Shown in pieces: positions 1-7,048 of a stretch of DNA of 33,497 nt. The position numbers and the translations under genes were made by a program. The stretch spans positions 1-33,497 of the forward strand of contig JAJZKO010000009.1 in NCBI GenBank assembly GCA_021850805.1, written 5' to 3'. Every line of letters begins with the position of its first letter. Positions within the stretch are counted from its first letter, which is position 1. The notes under the pieces were generated by a model. It was given only the letters and a program-made list of their open reading frames with translations, was not told where the DNA came from and searched no databases. This stretch comes from Microcaldota archaeon (GTDB lineage: Archaea > Micrarchaeota > Micrarchaeia > Micrarchaeales > CABMGC01).

Positions 1-33
1 CTAATCACGCCAAAGGGAGGAGTCAAATTATAA

Positions 34-106
34 GGGGAGTTCGGCTAGCTTGGTAGGCTTCCAGATTCGGGTTCTGGAGACACGTGTTCAAATCACGTAC
101 TCCCCG
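34..106 (+). tRNA. tRNA-Pro (anticodon CGG)
   Basis: The sequence folds as a cloverleaf. A seven-pair acceptor stem joins GGGGAGT to ACTCCCC. The anticodon stem CCAGA/TCTGG encloses the loop TTCGGGT, which gives anticodon CGG (Pro) with G37. The T arm is ACGTG-TTCAAAT-CACGT. The D stem has one G-G mismatch. CCA is not encoded and base 106 would be the discriminator. There is no intron. The 3' end is the left edge of a repeat-bounded island, so this gene is the likely integration target. I did not find a convincing promoter in the 33 bases upstream. Confidence 0.93.
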
Positions 107-130
107 TCTTGTTTATGGGGTTATATACAG
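102..130 (+). repeat. Left terminal inverted repeat, 29 bp
   Basis: This matches the reverse complement of 3345-3373 at 28 of 29 positions (mismatch at 110). The similarity starts with the CCCC that closes the tRNA acceptor stem and stops after ATACAG. It could be a transposon-like terminal inverted repeat whose outer edge coincides with the tRNA 3' end. Confidence 0.75.
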
Positions 131-168
131 AATGGGAAAATGTCCCCCCTTAAATGATTTTGCACCCC
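117..168 (+). repeat. 52-bp direct repeat, left copy
   Basis: This is identical to 3372-3423 over all 52 bases, beginning GGGGTTATATACAG and ending TTTTGCACCCC. It lies 11 bp beyond the acceptor stem of tRNA-Pro and is a candidate attL. In this copy GAATGGG (130-136) can also pair with CCCATTC (166-172), which the right copy cannot do. Confidence 0.9.
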
Positions 169-193
169 ATTCTTATGACATAATTATTCCTTC

Positions 194-1303
194 TTATTGT
201 AATATTATAGAAAATACATCAGAGAGAATATCTTTTTGAGTTTTAAGCAAGAAGTCATAATAGGTTTTGGGTTCTTCTTTTTCAAAATTGATATTCAGAA
301 AAGCCACATTTGCCTCTTCGACAATATTAATATTAGAGAGCATAAACCATACCAACTCATTTAATTTACTGTTTTGCTTTTTAAGGTTCTCAACTATCTC
401 TTTCCTCTTCTTATCGAAAAAGGCTTTATATGAAGCTATCAATTTTTCTTTATTCTTTGTTTTTAATTCCAGAAGACCGAACTTTATCCCATCATCAAAC
501 GTTGGCACATTCAGAGTAATATAAGACTTTGAAGCCCCACCCCTTCCAACAAACTGCCCTATATCTTGATAGTTAATATCAGCCAGCTTATTTGTTTCAT
601 TCTTAATATCTGAATGTTGGCCATCCCCTCCGATGAATTCTTTAAACTTATCAAAAGAAAATTGATCTGTTGGGAAAACCATATTTGTGAAATAAGTTAC
701 AAGTTTCTGTTGAACTTTTTCTTCATGTCTACTGAAATAATATTGTAAAAGTCCAAAGATCACCCCTAATACTGTAACAACTGATGCGAATATACTTAGA
801 TTTCCAGTTAAAGTAATAATTTTCAGAGTCCAAGCCCCTCCCAAAAAAGCTAACCATATAAAGAATAATGGGAATAGCATGTAAGAAACGTTAAAGAATA
901 TTGTTCTGCTTGCAGATATTAAGAACATAACCCAATTTTTCTTTATAATCTGTAACCCTTCGCTTATATCCATACCTTCTTTTTTATTGCTTTTACCTTT
1001 TTCTTGTAGGGCATAGATTAAGTATACAATAAACAATATCAGAGCCAATACTATTCCAACATACCAGATGTAGAGACTTAATGTGGTTATGGCTAAGAGA
1101 CTAAGATAGCTTTTCCATCTCGGTATCTCACCAATGATAATAAAAGTAAGAATACCAATTAAGGGGAAAGCCCAAATATTTAATGTTGTAAAGAGTGTAA
1201 AGAAGTAGTATAAAGCAAGATCAGCCAGAATAAAAGATAAACCCCATGCAAAACTAAGGGAATCGTATCCTATCTTTGATTTTATTAATCCAGTTATGTC
1301 CAT
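194..1303 (-). CDS. Multi-pass membrane protein of unknown function
   Basis: I do not recognise this 369-aa protein. The N-terminal half holds about five to six hydrophobic segments (roughly residues 15-40, 43-60, 65-98, 122-158 and 163-192), with a short charged loop around 100-118. The C-terminal half (about 193-369) is soluble and charged, with helical Lys/Glu-rich stretches near 285-320. The layout of membrane sensor or anchor plus cytosolic domain fits many accessory-island proteins, but no catalytic motif is visible. The coding bias is AT-rich like the rest of the island. It is transcribed away from the cas1 remnant. An AT-rich TATA-like stretch lies about 35-40 bases upstream of the ATG. 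It could be an effector or immunity protein of the island, but nothing in the sequence proves that. Confidence 0.75.
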   Translation of the reverse strand: MDITGLIKSKIGYDSLSFAWGLSFILADLALYYFFTLFTTLNIWAFPLIGILTFIIIGEIPRWKSYLSLLAITTLSLYIWYVGIVLALILFIVYLIYALQEKGKSNKKEGMDISEGLQIIKKNWVMFLISASRTIFFNVSYMLFPLFFIWLAFLGGAWTLKIITLTGNLSIFASVVTVLGVIFGLLQYYFSRHEEKVQQKLVTYFTNMVFPTDQFSFDKFKEFIGGDGQHSDIKNETNKLADINYQDIGQFVGRGGASKSYITLNVPTFDDGIKFGLLELKTKNKEKLIASYKAFFDKKRKEIVENLKKQNSKLNELVWFMLSNINIVEEANVAFLNINFEKEEPKTYYDFLLKTQKDILSDVFSIILQ

Positions 1304-1362
1304 GTTTTCAGCAATTCATTAGTGTTTTCTTCTTTAATATTATTCGCCTTCCAGCATATTAG

Positions 1363-1992
1363 CCGTTTTTCTTAAAGTACTCTACTTCTGCTAACCTAAA
1401 GATAAGGCAATATGAAGCCTATTCTAACGCAAACAAGAAACGTGGCATAGCAGAGGCTATAGTCAAAGAGAAGGTTAGGCATTCGTTGAATCTACTTAAT
1501 CAGTTATCAGCATATTACCCAGAAATACAGCCCAATGCGTTTAAAGAACGTGTTATAGCTGAAAGTATGCTAACTTATGAGGGGAATATGGCGATTGCTT
1601 ATTGGCATGAAATAGGCAAGGTATTCAACAAGCTATATCCAGAGTTTAGGTTTACGGATAGGAACGGCAGAAGGCATTCATGGAATATGAATGCAAGCGA
1701 TGAAATAAACGCTCTATTGAATTATGGTTATGCCATTCTCGAATCTGAGATCAGAAAGGGCATTAACGCTATAGGGCTTGATTCTTCAATAGGCTTTTTG
1801 CATGAGCTTAAAGATGGCCGATCATCGCTTGTTTATGATTTGCAAGAGCTTGGTAGATGGCTAATCGACCTATCAGTTATACAACTTTTAGAGGAAAAGA
1901 AGCTAAAGAAGTCAGATTTTATTGTAACTGAGAATTACAATATAAGATTAAGAGAAAGTACAGCAAAGGCACTTATAGAGAAGGTAAGGTAA
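1363..1992 (+). pseudogene. cas1: Cas1 integrase, 5'-truncated remnant
   Basis: The frame is open from 1363, but the first possible start is a TTG at 1486, well inside the fold. It reads from a Cas1-like linker (SANLKIRQYEAYSN) through the C-terminal helical catalytic domain. All three metal-binding positions of Cas1 appear present: Glu in YEGNMAIAYW, His in GFLHE and Asp in VYDLQE. The characteristic ALLNYGYAILESEIRKGI and LKKSDFIVTENYNIRLR segments are also there. The N-terminal beta domain is missing, and the C-terminus stops at ALIEKVR where typical Cas1 proteins continue for a few dozen residues. No cas2, effector genes or repeat-spacer array is present. Whether it derives from a CRISPR-Cas locus or a casposon cannot be decided by eye. 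It is probably no longer functional. Confidence 0.85.
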
Positions 1993-2043
1993 AAAGAGCC
2001 AATCGAAGAAGAGCTAAAGAAAAATAAGGAATTTGTTGGTAAG

Positions 2044-2345
2044 TTGATAGAGTGGGGTACAAAGCAAGAAGAGAAGAAGGAAAGGGTCAATATACTGATT
2101 GATGAATGGCCAATTATTGAGCTTGCAAGAATAGGCTATAAGAGTTCTGGTATCTCTGTTTATCTGCCGAAAAGAGTATCAAAGGCACTCAGACTGGATA
2201 AGGGTACAATAAATCGCTCGTTATTATGGCCGATAGATCTTATAGCATCTTATTAATGAAAGATACAAAGGTTGCAGAGATGCGTAAGCCACTCGTTTTG
2301 GATATGCGTAAGGCTTTAGGAGCTAAGTTAGATAAGTTGCCTTAG
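2044..2345 (+). pseudogene. AbrB/SpoVT-like DNA-binding protein fragment, frameshifted
   Basis: The first part (frame of 2044, TTG start) carries a motif like the swapped-hairpin AbrB/SpoVT fold, SGISVYLPKRVSKALRLDKG, which is common in antitoxins and archaeal regulators. The ORF track ends it at 2256. In the frame that includes ATG 2226, the protein-like sequence continues without a stop (MADRSYSILLMKDTKVAEM) to TAG at 2343-2345, so a single indel near 2208-2216 seems to split one gene. The frame also runs open upstream to the cas1 stop at 1990-1992, which is in register, so the two remnants may have been joined by deletion. No toxin partner is visible. Confidence 0.5.
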
Positions 2346-2358
2346 AGTCTGGAGAAGG

Positions 2359-3276
2359 TTAAGTTAAATTTTTCTTATAAGATTGCTCTATCAAACTCAT
2401 CAAGTAATCTAAATTATGTTCGTCTTTAACATCTATCTCATAATCTCCATTACCCCAATGCCCTATTTCGGAGACGTCTCTGGTTAGGTGTTGTGGATCG
2501 TTAAGCTCACCTTTTTTAACATTAAGCCAAACTTTTAGTTTACCTTTTGAAAAATATATATCTACAAAATTGGTAGACGCTATAAAGCCAATATAATTCT
2601 TACGAGATCTTATTACTATATTTTCATCTATTGCTAAAATATGCTCTTTTATATATTGATATATACCTTTTAATTCGTTAGAAGTTTTCTCTAAATGGTA
2701 GTCTTCATTATAAAATTTTACTTCCCTACTCACTTTCTGGATCACTGAGCTTTTTAAAACTGGTTCTATTGAGGCAGTTCCCTTTTGCTTCTTAACTTCA
2801 ATCCTATTCAGTACTAAAGAGCCATTTGCGTACTTGTGTATTTCTATTAATTCTATAGGCAGGTCAATATTCAAGGCTCTTACAGAATACTTAGTAAATT
2901 CAGGTGAAATAAAAAGAATTCTTGTAGCAGACCAATCTACATCATCCTTCTTCAAGTCTTTCCCTGTCTGTTCCCTATAAAGTAGAATAAGATCAGCTTT
3001 CTTATCTAATAGTAGATTGAGATATGCATAACCCTGATCAACTACACTGAAATTAGCGGTGTTCTTATATTCGATTATAACAAAGGCATTGTTATTTGAG
3101 TCGAAAGCGACTGTATCCATACGCAGATCTTCAAGAGTATATTGTGGTTTAACCAATTCTAATCCAAATATCTCCTTTAGATTATTATCTATAAGATTTT
3201 GCAGTTCATTCTCATTTCTAAAGGGAATCTCCTTTGTATCCTCTAATTTACCCACGCCTATGTGAAAGACTTGCAT
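2359..3276 (-). CDS. PD-(D/E)XK-like nuclease candidate with DUF5655 C-terminal domain
   Basis: The 305-aa protein matches the architecture of a widespread family usually annotated as DUF5655-containing. Residues about 20-130 look like a restriction-endonuclease fold: RMDTVAFD supplies the Asp and FVIIEYKN the Glu-x-Lys, followed by FSVVDQGYAYL. The C-terminal part (about 195-300) has the DUF5655 pattern, including YFSKGKLKVWLNVKKG and the terminal GHWGNGDYEI. Nuclease activity is inferred from the motifs. Such genes often sit in variable islands, so a defence or mobile-element role is plausible. The ATG is supported by AAGGAG six bases upstream and a TATA-like tract at about 3310-3318. The gene is intact, unlike its neighbours. 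Confidence 0.8.
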   Translation of the reverse strand: MQVFHIGVGKLEDTKEIPFRNENELQNLIDNNLKEIFGLELVKPQYTLEDLRMDTVAFDSNNNAFVIIEYKNTANFSVVDQGYAYLNLLLDKKADLILLYREQTGKDLKKDDVDWSATRILFISPEFTKYSVRALNIDLPIELIEIHKYANGSLVLNRIEVKKQKGTASIEPVLKSSVIQKVSREVKFYNEDYHLEKTSNELKGIYQYIKEHILAIDENIVIRSRKNYIGFIASTNFVDIYFSKGKLKVWLNVKKGELNDPQHLTRDVSEIGHWGNGDYEIDVKDEHNLDYLMSLIEQSYKKNLT

Positions 3277-3309
3277 TCTGCTCTCCTTTTATAAAGTATT
3301 ACAGTAAGC

Positions 3310-3318
3310 CTTTAAATT
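3310..3318 (-). promoter_or_regulatory. TATA-like element of the DUF5655 gene
   Basis: An A/T-only stretch (caaatttaaa on the coding strand) lies about 35-40 bases upstream of the ATG. A leader containing a good Shine-Dalgarno (AAGGAG at 3283-3288) follows. It sits between the gene and the inverted repeat. Confidence 0.4.
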
Positions 3319-3344
3319 TGTTTGGAGGGTGCAAAAAGTCGTTG

Positions 3345-3385
3345 CTGTATATAACCCCATAAACGAGACGGGGGGTTATATACAG
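3345..3385. repeat. Right inverted repeat forming a 14-bp stem hairpin
   Basis: CTGTATATAACCCC (3345-3358) is the exact reverse complement of GGGGTTATATACAG (3372-3385), with a 13-base loop. The left arm with its continuation to 3373 is the inverted copy of 102-130. The right arm is the start of the 52-bp direct repeat. No T-run follows, so a terminator is unlikely. A recombination or integration junction is the better reading. Confidence 0.8.
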
Positions 3386-3423
3386 AATGGGAAAATGTCC
3401 CCCCTTAAATGATTTTGCACCCC
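3372..3423 (+). repeat. 52-bp direct repeat, right copy
   Basis: This is a perfect copy of 117-168 and a candidate attR. It directly abuts the inverted repeat at 3345-3373, so direct and inverted copies are fused back to back here. The perfect identity suggests recent duplication or maintained function compared with the decayed genes between the two copies. Confidence 0.9.
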
Positions 3424-3497
3424 CTCTCAAACCTAAACCAGTCAAATTTCCCGAAAAACAGTTAATTCTATGTATACAAATATTAAGAGAGGTTAAT

Positions 3498-4190
3498 ATG
3501 GGTAAAACTATGAGAAACTTCGGTAATAATCTTGGCCTATTCTTAGCCATACTTGCCTTTTTAGGATTTGGAACCATCTATGTTCTATGGCATTCTATAG
3601 TTGGAGTATTCCAGCCACAACCAATTGCGTACATAACAATAAGTAATTCAACAATTACTGGAAGTTTTAATGCTACTGGAAATGGTACATCCATAGACCA
3701 AATTACATTGTATGGTGAAAATAAAACCCAGTATCACGCTTTAATATCTGGCTCTTCATTCACTGTTACGTTACCAAACAAAAACGCCTCGTATAATGTT
3801 ACTGCAACATGGAATGGAATATATAGTTGGGAAAAAGGAACTGTAGCAAGCACGTCGCCTTTTACATTTAGTACTTCTGACATCTATGCGTCGCAAAGAA
3901 TTATTTTTCAGACACAAGATTCATTTATTATTTCTACAGGGACTGCTTCTACCAAATGGTTTCCGCTTGCATGGGCTTCATCAATAGAGTTTACTCCAAC
4001 AAATGAATCTTTTCAACCAATTACAGCAAATGTAAATTACGGTAGTTATATCGCTAAACTTCCAAACTTTGTAACCTATTCAGTTACAGAGTATTATGCT
4101 GGTGTCCCGAGCGGTAACTGTTCCGAAGGGACTTATCAAGTAAAAGTTACGAATGGCGCTGCTTTCCCTAAAGGGAATTGGACTTGCTAA
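3498..4190 (+). CDS. Membrane-anchored secreted protein, unknown function
   Basis: The ORF track starts at 3387 inside the 52-bp repeat. I choose ATG 3498 because GAGAGG lies just upstream and the protein then begins MGKTMRNF followed by a single hydrophobic segment (about residues 10-35), giving about 230 aa. The rest is Ser/Thr/Asn-rich with many N-x-S/T sites and beta-type patterning (ITGSFNATGNGTSIDQITLY), as expected for an extracytoplasmic Ig-like domain. Two Cys near the C-terminus, one of them the final residue, may form a disulphide. It is AT-rich like the island but lies outside the right direct repeat. It converges with the next gene and overlaps it by four bases. Function unknown. 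Confidence 0.7.
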   Translation: MGKTMRNFGNNLGLFLAILAFLGFGTIYVLWHSIVGVFQPQPIAYITISNSTITGSFNATGNGTSIDQITLYGENKTQYHALISGSSFTVTLPNKNASYNVTATWNGIYSWEKGTVASTSPFTFSTSDIYASQRIIFQTQDSFIISTGTASTKWFPLAWASSIEFTPTNESFQPITANVNYGSYIAKLPNFVTYSVTEYYAGVPSGNCSEGTYQVKVTNGAAFPKGNWTC

Positions 4191-4693
4191 CTTAGACTAT
4201 CTTCTATTATTTTCTTCCCATCTTCGTTTATATCATAAATTTTGTAAACGATATTGTTAATATCTCTCTCAATTTTAACGATATTTTCACTTATACTATC
4301 CCGTTTAGTCGCACTTCCATTAATATTCTCATTTAGAGAATTGTACAGGGAGACTAATTTCTTAGCCAGATCAGATAGCTTCGCTTTCTCATTATTAGAG
4401 CAATTCTTTATAGGCAATATCTTTAGTTGCGGCGCTTGGAATTGGAAATATCCACCACCCATTCTTAATCCTGCAAACAATTCAGAGTATACGAAATTCA
4501 TAAGTTTTGAATTAAGAATTGCAGTTAAATATTCCAGATCGTATCCTGCTTGAGGACTATACACACAATTCGTATTTAGAGATGCATATTCACCTTTAAT
4601 ATCAAGAAACCCTTCAGGATTCAATGCAATTTTTGCAAATATTATCTTAGGGGTGTTATACAAAACCTTTCTATTTTCACTGACCTTATCCAT
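4187..4693 (-). pseudogene. C-terminal specificity domain of a TaqI-like/type IIG restriction-methylase, fragment
   Basis: The 168 residues match the end of Eco57I/TaqI-like DNA methyltransferase-restriction fusions. PKIIFAKIA and GEYASLNTNCVYSP lead into a target-recognition segment (DLEYLTAILNSKLMNFVY, then GGGYFQFQAPQLKILPI), followed by a helical tail. In complete enzymes this follows several hundred residues with the N6-adenine methylase motif NPPY, which is absent here. The same frame extends only 12 codons upstream before a stop. It is therefore most likely a leftover of a restriction-modification or related defence gene cut away by rearrangement. The alternative is a stand-alone specificity subunit, which I consider less likely. 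Confidence 0.75.
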
Positions 4694-4843
4694 GGCATAA
4701 CCATAAACTTTTAACCCCTTTTCCTTTCTTTATCTTTTTCTTCAACCTGAACAACTGCCTCTTCGATAATCCAATGCATAGCGCCTTCTGTTGTCATGTT
4801 CCTTATAACTTCTGTATCTTTTGCTATGTTTTGTTACCATATC
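4694..4843 (-). other. Degenerate junction between the island and the core genome
   Basis: This stretch holds only short overlapping minus-strand ORFs: a 28-codon one starting at 4797 and a 32-codon one starting at 4840 that is Arg/Tyr-rich (KRYRSYKEHDNRRRYALDY). Neither is recognisable. They may be scraps of the same lost accessory genes. The base composition changes to the core pattern at about 4844. Confidence 0.35.
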
Positions 4844-5611
4844 TCAACCCCCCTGCAATACCATGCCAGAATTTGTCATGCTAAAATTGATAGAATTGCC
4901 GATATTCCCCGTGATTACAACAACATCCGCATAGAGCGGCACATCGTATCTAGCCGAAAGGCACGTGTAAAAAATAAACGTTCCAGGAGCGTATCCAGTC
5001 TGGTTAAATAACTCCTCGTTAACCATGACTGTTCCAGCTCCAGCTACCGAATAACAAGGCTGTCCACCAAAACTGCCCACCCCGTAATGGTCCGTACTTA
5101 CGTTGCCAATGCTTGTCAAATTAAATAGGTAACCAAGGACTGTTGTGTAAGCAGAGTATGGATAAGAAGAATTCTTGCATATCGACGTCGACGTACCGTT
5201 CTGATTGTCAAAGTTGTATATCACACACCCACGCCCATTTCCTGAGGTCTGGTTCAGATACGTCGTCGCTTCAAGGTCTTCAACATTTGACATATTCATT
5301 AATTTAAGGTCAGACCACGACTGGCTGCCATTCTTGCTATAGAGGAAGCTAAACTGCGGATCGGTTTTATTTATTACTATGGATCCTGAATATGAAAGGT
5401 TTGCAACGGCTGCCGAATTGATTTTCTGCGCCATTATCGAGATAAGAGTGCTTGAATTGAGGTTTTTTGCTGTAATTATTGCATAAGGCAGCGATCCATA
5501 CGTGAAGAAAAGGTATGCGCCTGCGATGATGATTAGTGCGAACAGTGCCAATATAATCCACTTGACCGAACCCCTCCTCTTCTTCCTGACATTCGCATCT
5601 TTTCTAGCCAT
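4844..5611 (-). CDS. Single-pass membrane protein with extracytoplasmic domain
   Basis: The track starts at a TTG (5632). I prefer ATG 5611 (MARKDANVRKKRRGSVKW) because a TATA-like GGTTATAAAC lies about 33 bases upstream of it and only about 12 from the TTG. The protein is then about 255 aa: a basic cytoplasmic N-terminus, one TM helix (WIILALFALIIIAGAYLFFTY), and a Ser/Asn/Tyr-rich outer domain with many N-glycosylation sequons and four Cys. The topology is type II (N-in). No enzyme motif was seen. Similar small anchored proteins of unknown role are common in DPANN-type genomes. It is divergent from the GH76 gene. Confidence 0.75.
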   Translation of the reverse strand: MARKDANVRKKRRGSVKWIILALFALIIIAGAYLFFTYGSLPYAIITAKNLNSSTLISIMAQKINSAAVANLSYSGSIVINKTDPQFSFLYSKNGSQSWSDLKLMNMSNVEDLEATTYLNQTSGNGRGCVIYNFDNQNGTSTSICKNSSYPYSAYTTVLGYLFNLTSIGNVSTDHYGVGSFGGQPCYSVAGAGTVMVNEELFNQTGYAPGTFIFYTCLSARYDVPLYADVVVITGNIGNSINFSMTNSGMVLQGG

Positions 5612-5724
5612 ATAACCGTACAGAGTGTCCAATAAGAGTTTATAACCATTGCGATAGTGCGTTTACTTCTGGATAGTGCGACGTTTCGCGCGCAGAATCA
5701 ATAATGGCATTCTCCTCAGAGCCA

Positions 5725-5738
5725 TAAATTATATTAAT
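5725..5738 (+). promoter_or_regulatory. TATA box of the GH76 gene
   Basis: TAAATTATATTAAT is centred about 29 bases before ATG 5760. At archaeal TATA-to-start distances this places transcription at or next to the start codon, which implies a leaderless mRNA. Confidence 0.55.
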
Positions 5739-5759
5739 GAGTAAGAAATACACTGGGTA

Positions 5760-7013
5760 ATGGCAATTTCTATAAGGGAACTTAAGGATCATCAAAGAGC
5801 CCGCCCTGATCCTATAATTACAGAATTTCCTAAGCCCGAGCAGAAGATCCACAAAAAGAGCCTCCTTACAAAGCTTAAGCGCGGAATTGCTGTAGCTGCA
5901 GTGTCTTCAATAGCACTAATATCTCCATCCACCTCCACCCTTGCTCCGCGAGGTGACGTCCCATTCGAGTATACACAGGAAATAACATCCCCTCCGCTAT
6001 CAAAGGCTGAGACTGGCATAGCCGTGCTGCAGCAAAGCTATGATCCGTCATCCGGGCTGTGGAATGGCGCAAGCTGGTGGCAGGATGCAAGGATATTCAA
6101 CACAATAGTAACATATGCAGCATCTATCGGTAGCAGCAGATATGACTGGGAGATACGCAACACATTCAACATAAATTCCTGGCCAGGTTTCGCGGATAAT
6201 TACAGCGACGATAACGGGTGGTGGTCTATTGCCTGGGCCAACGCATATTCCCTTACGGGCAAAGAAGCATATCTGCAAGAGTCGGAAGCGCTATTCAGGC
6301 AGATGGAAAGCAATTGGACGGGATCGTGCGGCGGCGGCCTTGTATGGAGCCGCGGCACAGGGTACAAGAATGCGATATCAAACGAACTCTTCCTTAAGGA
6401 TGCAAGTATCCTCTACATAAAAACAGGCAGCACATATTATCTGGACTGGGCCGATCGAGAATACAAATGGCTTATGGGAAGCGGGATGATAAACAGAAAC
6501 GGGCTGGTAAATGACGGGCTTACTGCCTCATGCAGGAACAACGGCGGAACGGAGTGGACATATAACCAAGGCGAACTCATAGGCGCGCTTTCATATTTCT
6601 ATGTTGCTGCAGGAAACCAGAAGGCGCTTCAAGTTGCCGAATCAGTGGCAGATTCAAGCATGGAAAACCTTACTTACAAGGGCATCCTCTCAGAGCCAGC
6701 ATGCACCCCTGCAAGTACCTGCCATTACGGCCAGGGACTCTTCAAAGGAGCATACATAGACAATCTCTACTACCTATTCTCGATAACCGGAAAAGAAAGA
6801 TACGCCGGGTTTATACTCAGAAATGCAAGATCCATATGGAGCAGGGACAGAAATGGCAATTATCAGTTCGGGTTCTCCTGGAATGGGAGAAATACATACT
6901 ACTCAATCAGCACAGAGGATTCAGGCACAGATGCTGAGATTGCAGCAAAGGAAACATCCGGGCAAGTTCTTACCACAGCATCCAATCCTGGAATTCTTGG
7001 ACAAAAAAATTAA
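5760..7013 (+). CDS. GH76-family glycoside hydrolase (alpha-1,6-mannanase-like), exported
   Basis: The 417-aa protein has a roughly 38-residue charged N-terminus, then a basic patch and hydrophobic stretch (KLKRGIAVAAVSSIALIS) that acts as signal or anchor. The remainder is an (alpha/alpha)6 barrel. The consecutive catalytic aspartates of GH76 are visible in NYSDDNGWWSIAWANAY, and the family signature TYNQGELIGAL follows NGGTEW. GH76 enzymes cleave alpha-1,6-mannan, so an extracellular role on mannan-type glycans of host, biofilm or S-layer is inferred. A bacterial or fungal type of enzyme in a small archaeon suggests transfer, although the codon use resembles the core genes. It is followed 35 bases later by a second glycosidase. 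Confidence 0.85.
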   Translation: MAISIRELKDHQRARPDPIITEFPKPEQKIHKKSLLTKLKRGIAVAAVSSIALISPSTSTLAPRGDVPFEYTQEITSPPLSKAETGIAVLQQSYDPSSGLWNGASWWQDARIFNTIVTYAASIGSSRYDWEIRNTFNINSWPGFADNYSDDNGWWSIAWANAYSLTGKEAYLQESEALFRQMESNWTGSCGGGLVWSRGTGYKNAISNELFLKDASILYIKTGSTYYLDWADREYKWLMGSGMINRNGLVNDGLTASCRNNGGTEWTYNQGELIGALSYFYVAAGNQKALQVAESVADSSMENLTYKGILSEPACTPASTCHYGQGLFKGAYIDNLYYLFSITGKERYAGFILRNARSIWSRDRNGNYQFGFSWNGRNTYYSISTEDSGTDAEIAAKETSGQVLTTASNPGILGQKN

Positions 7014-7048
7014 ATAGGGAAGCAAGGCAATACAAATGAGGGAAATGC

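Larger units (their letters stand above)
117..3423. mobile_element. Putative tRNA-Pro-linked integrated element (casposon-like or decayed cas island)
   Basis: A perfect 52-bp direct repeat bounds about 3.2 kb of AT-rich DNA that starts 11 bp after tRNA-Pro. An inverted copy of the tRNA-proximal sequence lies just inside the right edge. The cargo is a membrane protein, a truncated cas1, an AbrB-like fragment and a DUF5655-type nuclease candidate. No tyrosine or serine recombinase is visible, so Cas1 itself is the only candidate integrase. Casposons are transposons that use Cas1 as integrase, and some insert at tRNA genes. If this is one, it is strongly reduced, with no PolB or HNH gene. The alternative is a decayed CRISPR adaptation locus on an unrelated island. 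The boundaries are inferred from the repeats only. Confidence 0.5.

Noticed and set aside
3345-3385. Hairpin as transcription terminator
   Set aside because: No U-tract follows, genes on both sides do not end there, and the arms are explained by the end-repeat copies.
4742-4840. 32-codon Arg-rich ORF as an HNH nuclease start
   Set aside because: The sequence is suggestive (RRRYALDYRRGSCSG) but far too short, lacks the His-Asn-His core and overlaps another small frame.
1-4843. CRISPR array to go with cas1
   Set aside because: I looked for regularly spaced 25-40-bp repeats in the island and saw only the two-copy 52-bp repeat and its inverted relative, 3.2 kb apart; that is not an array.
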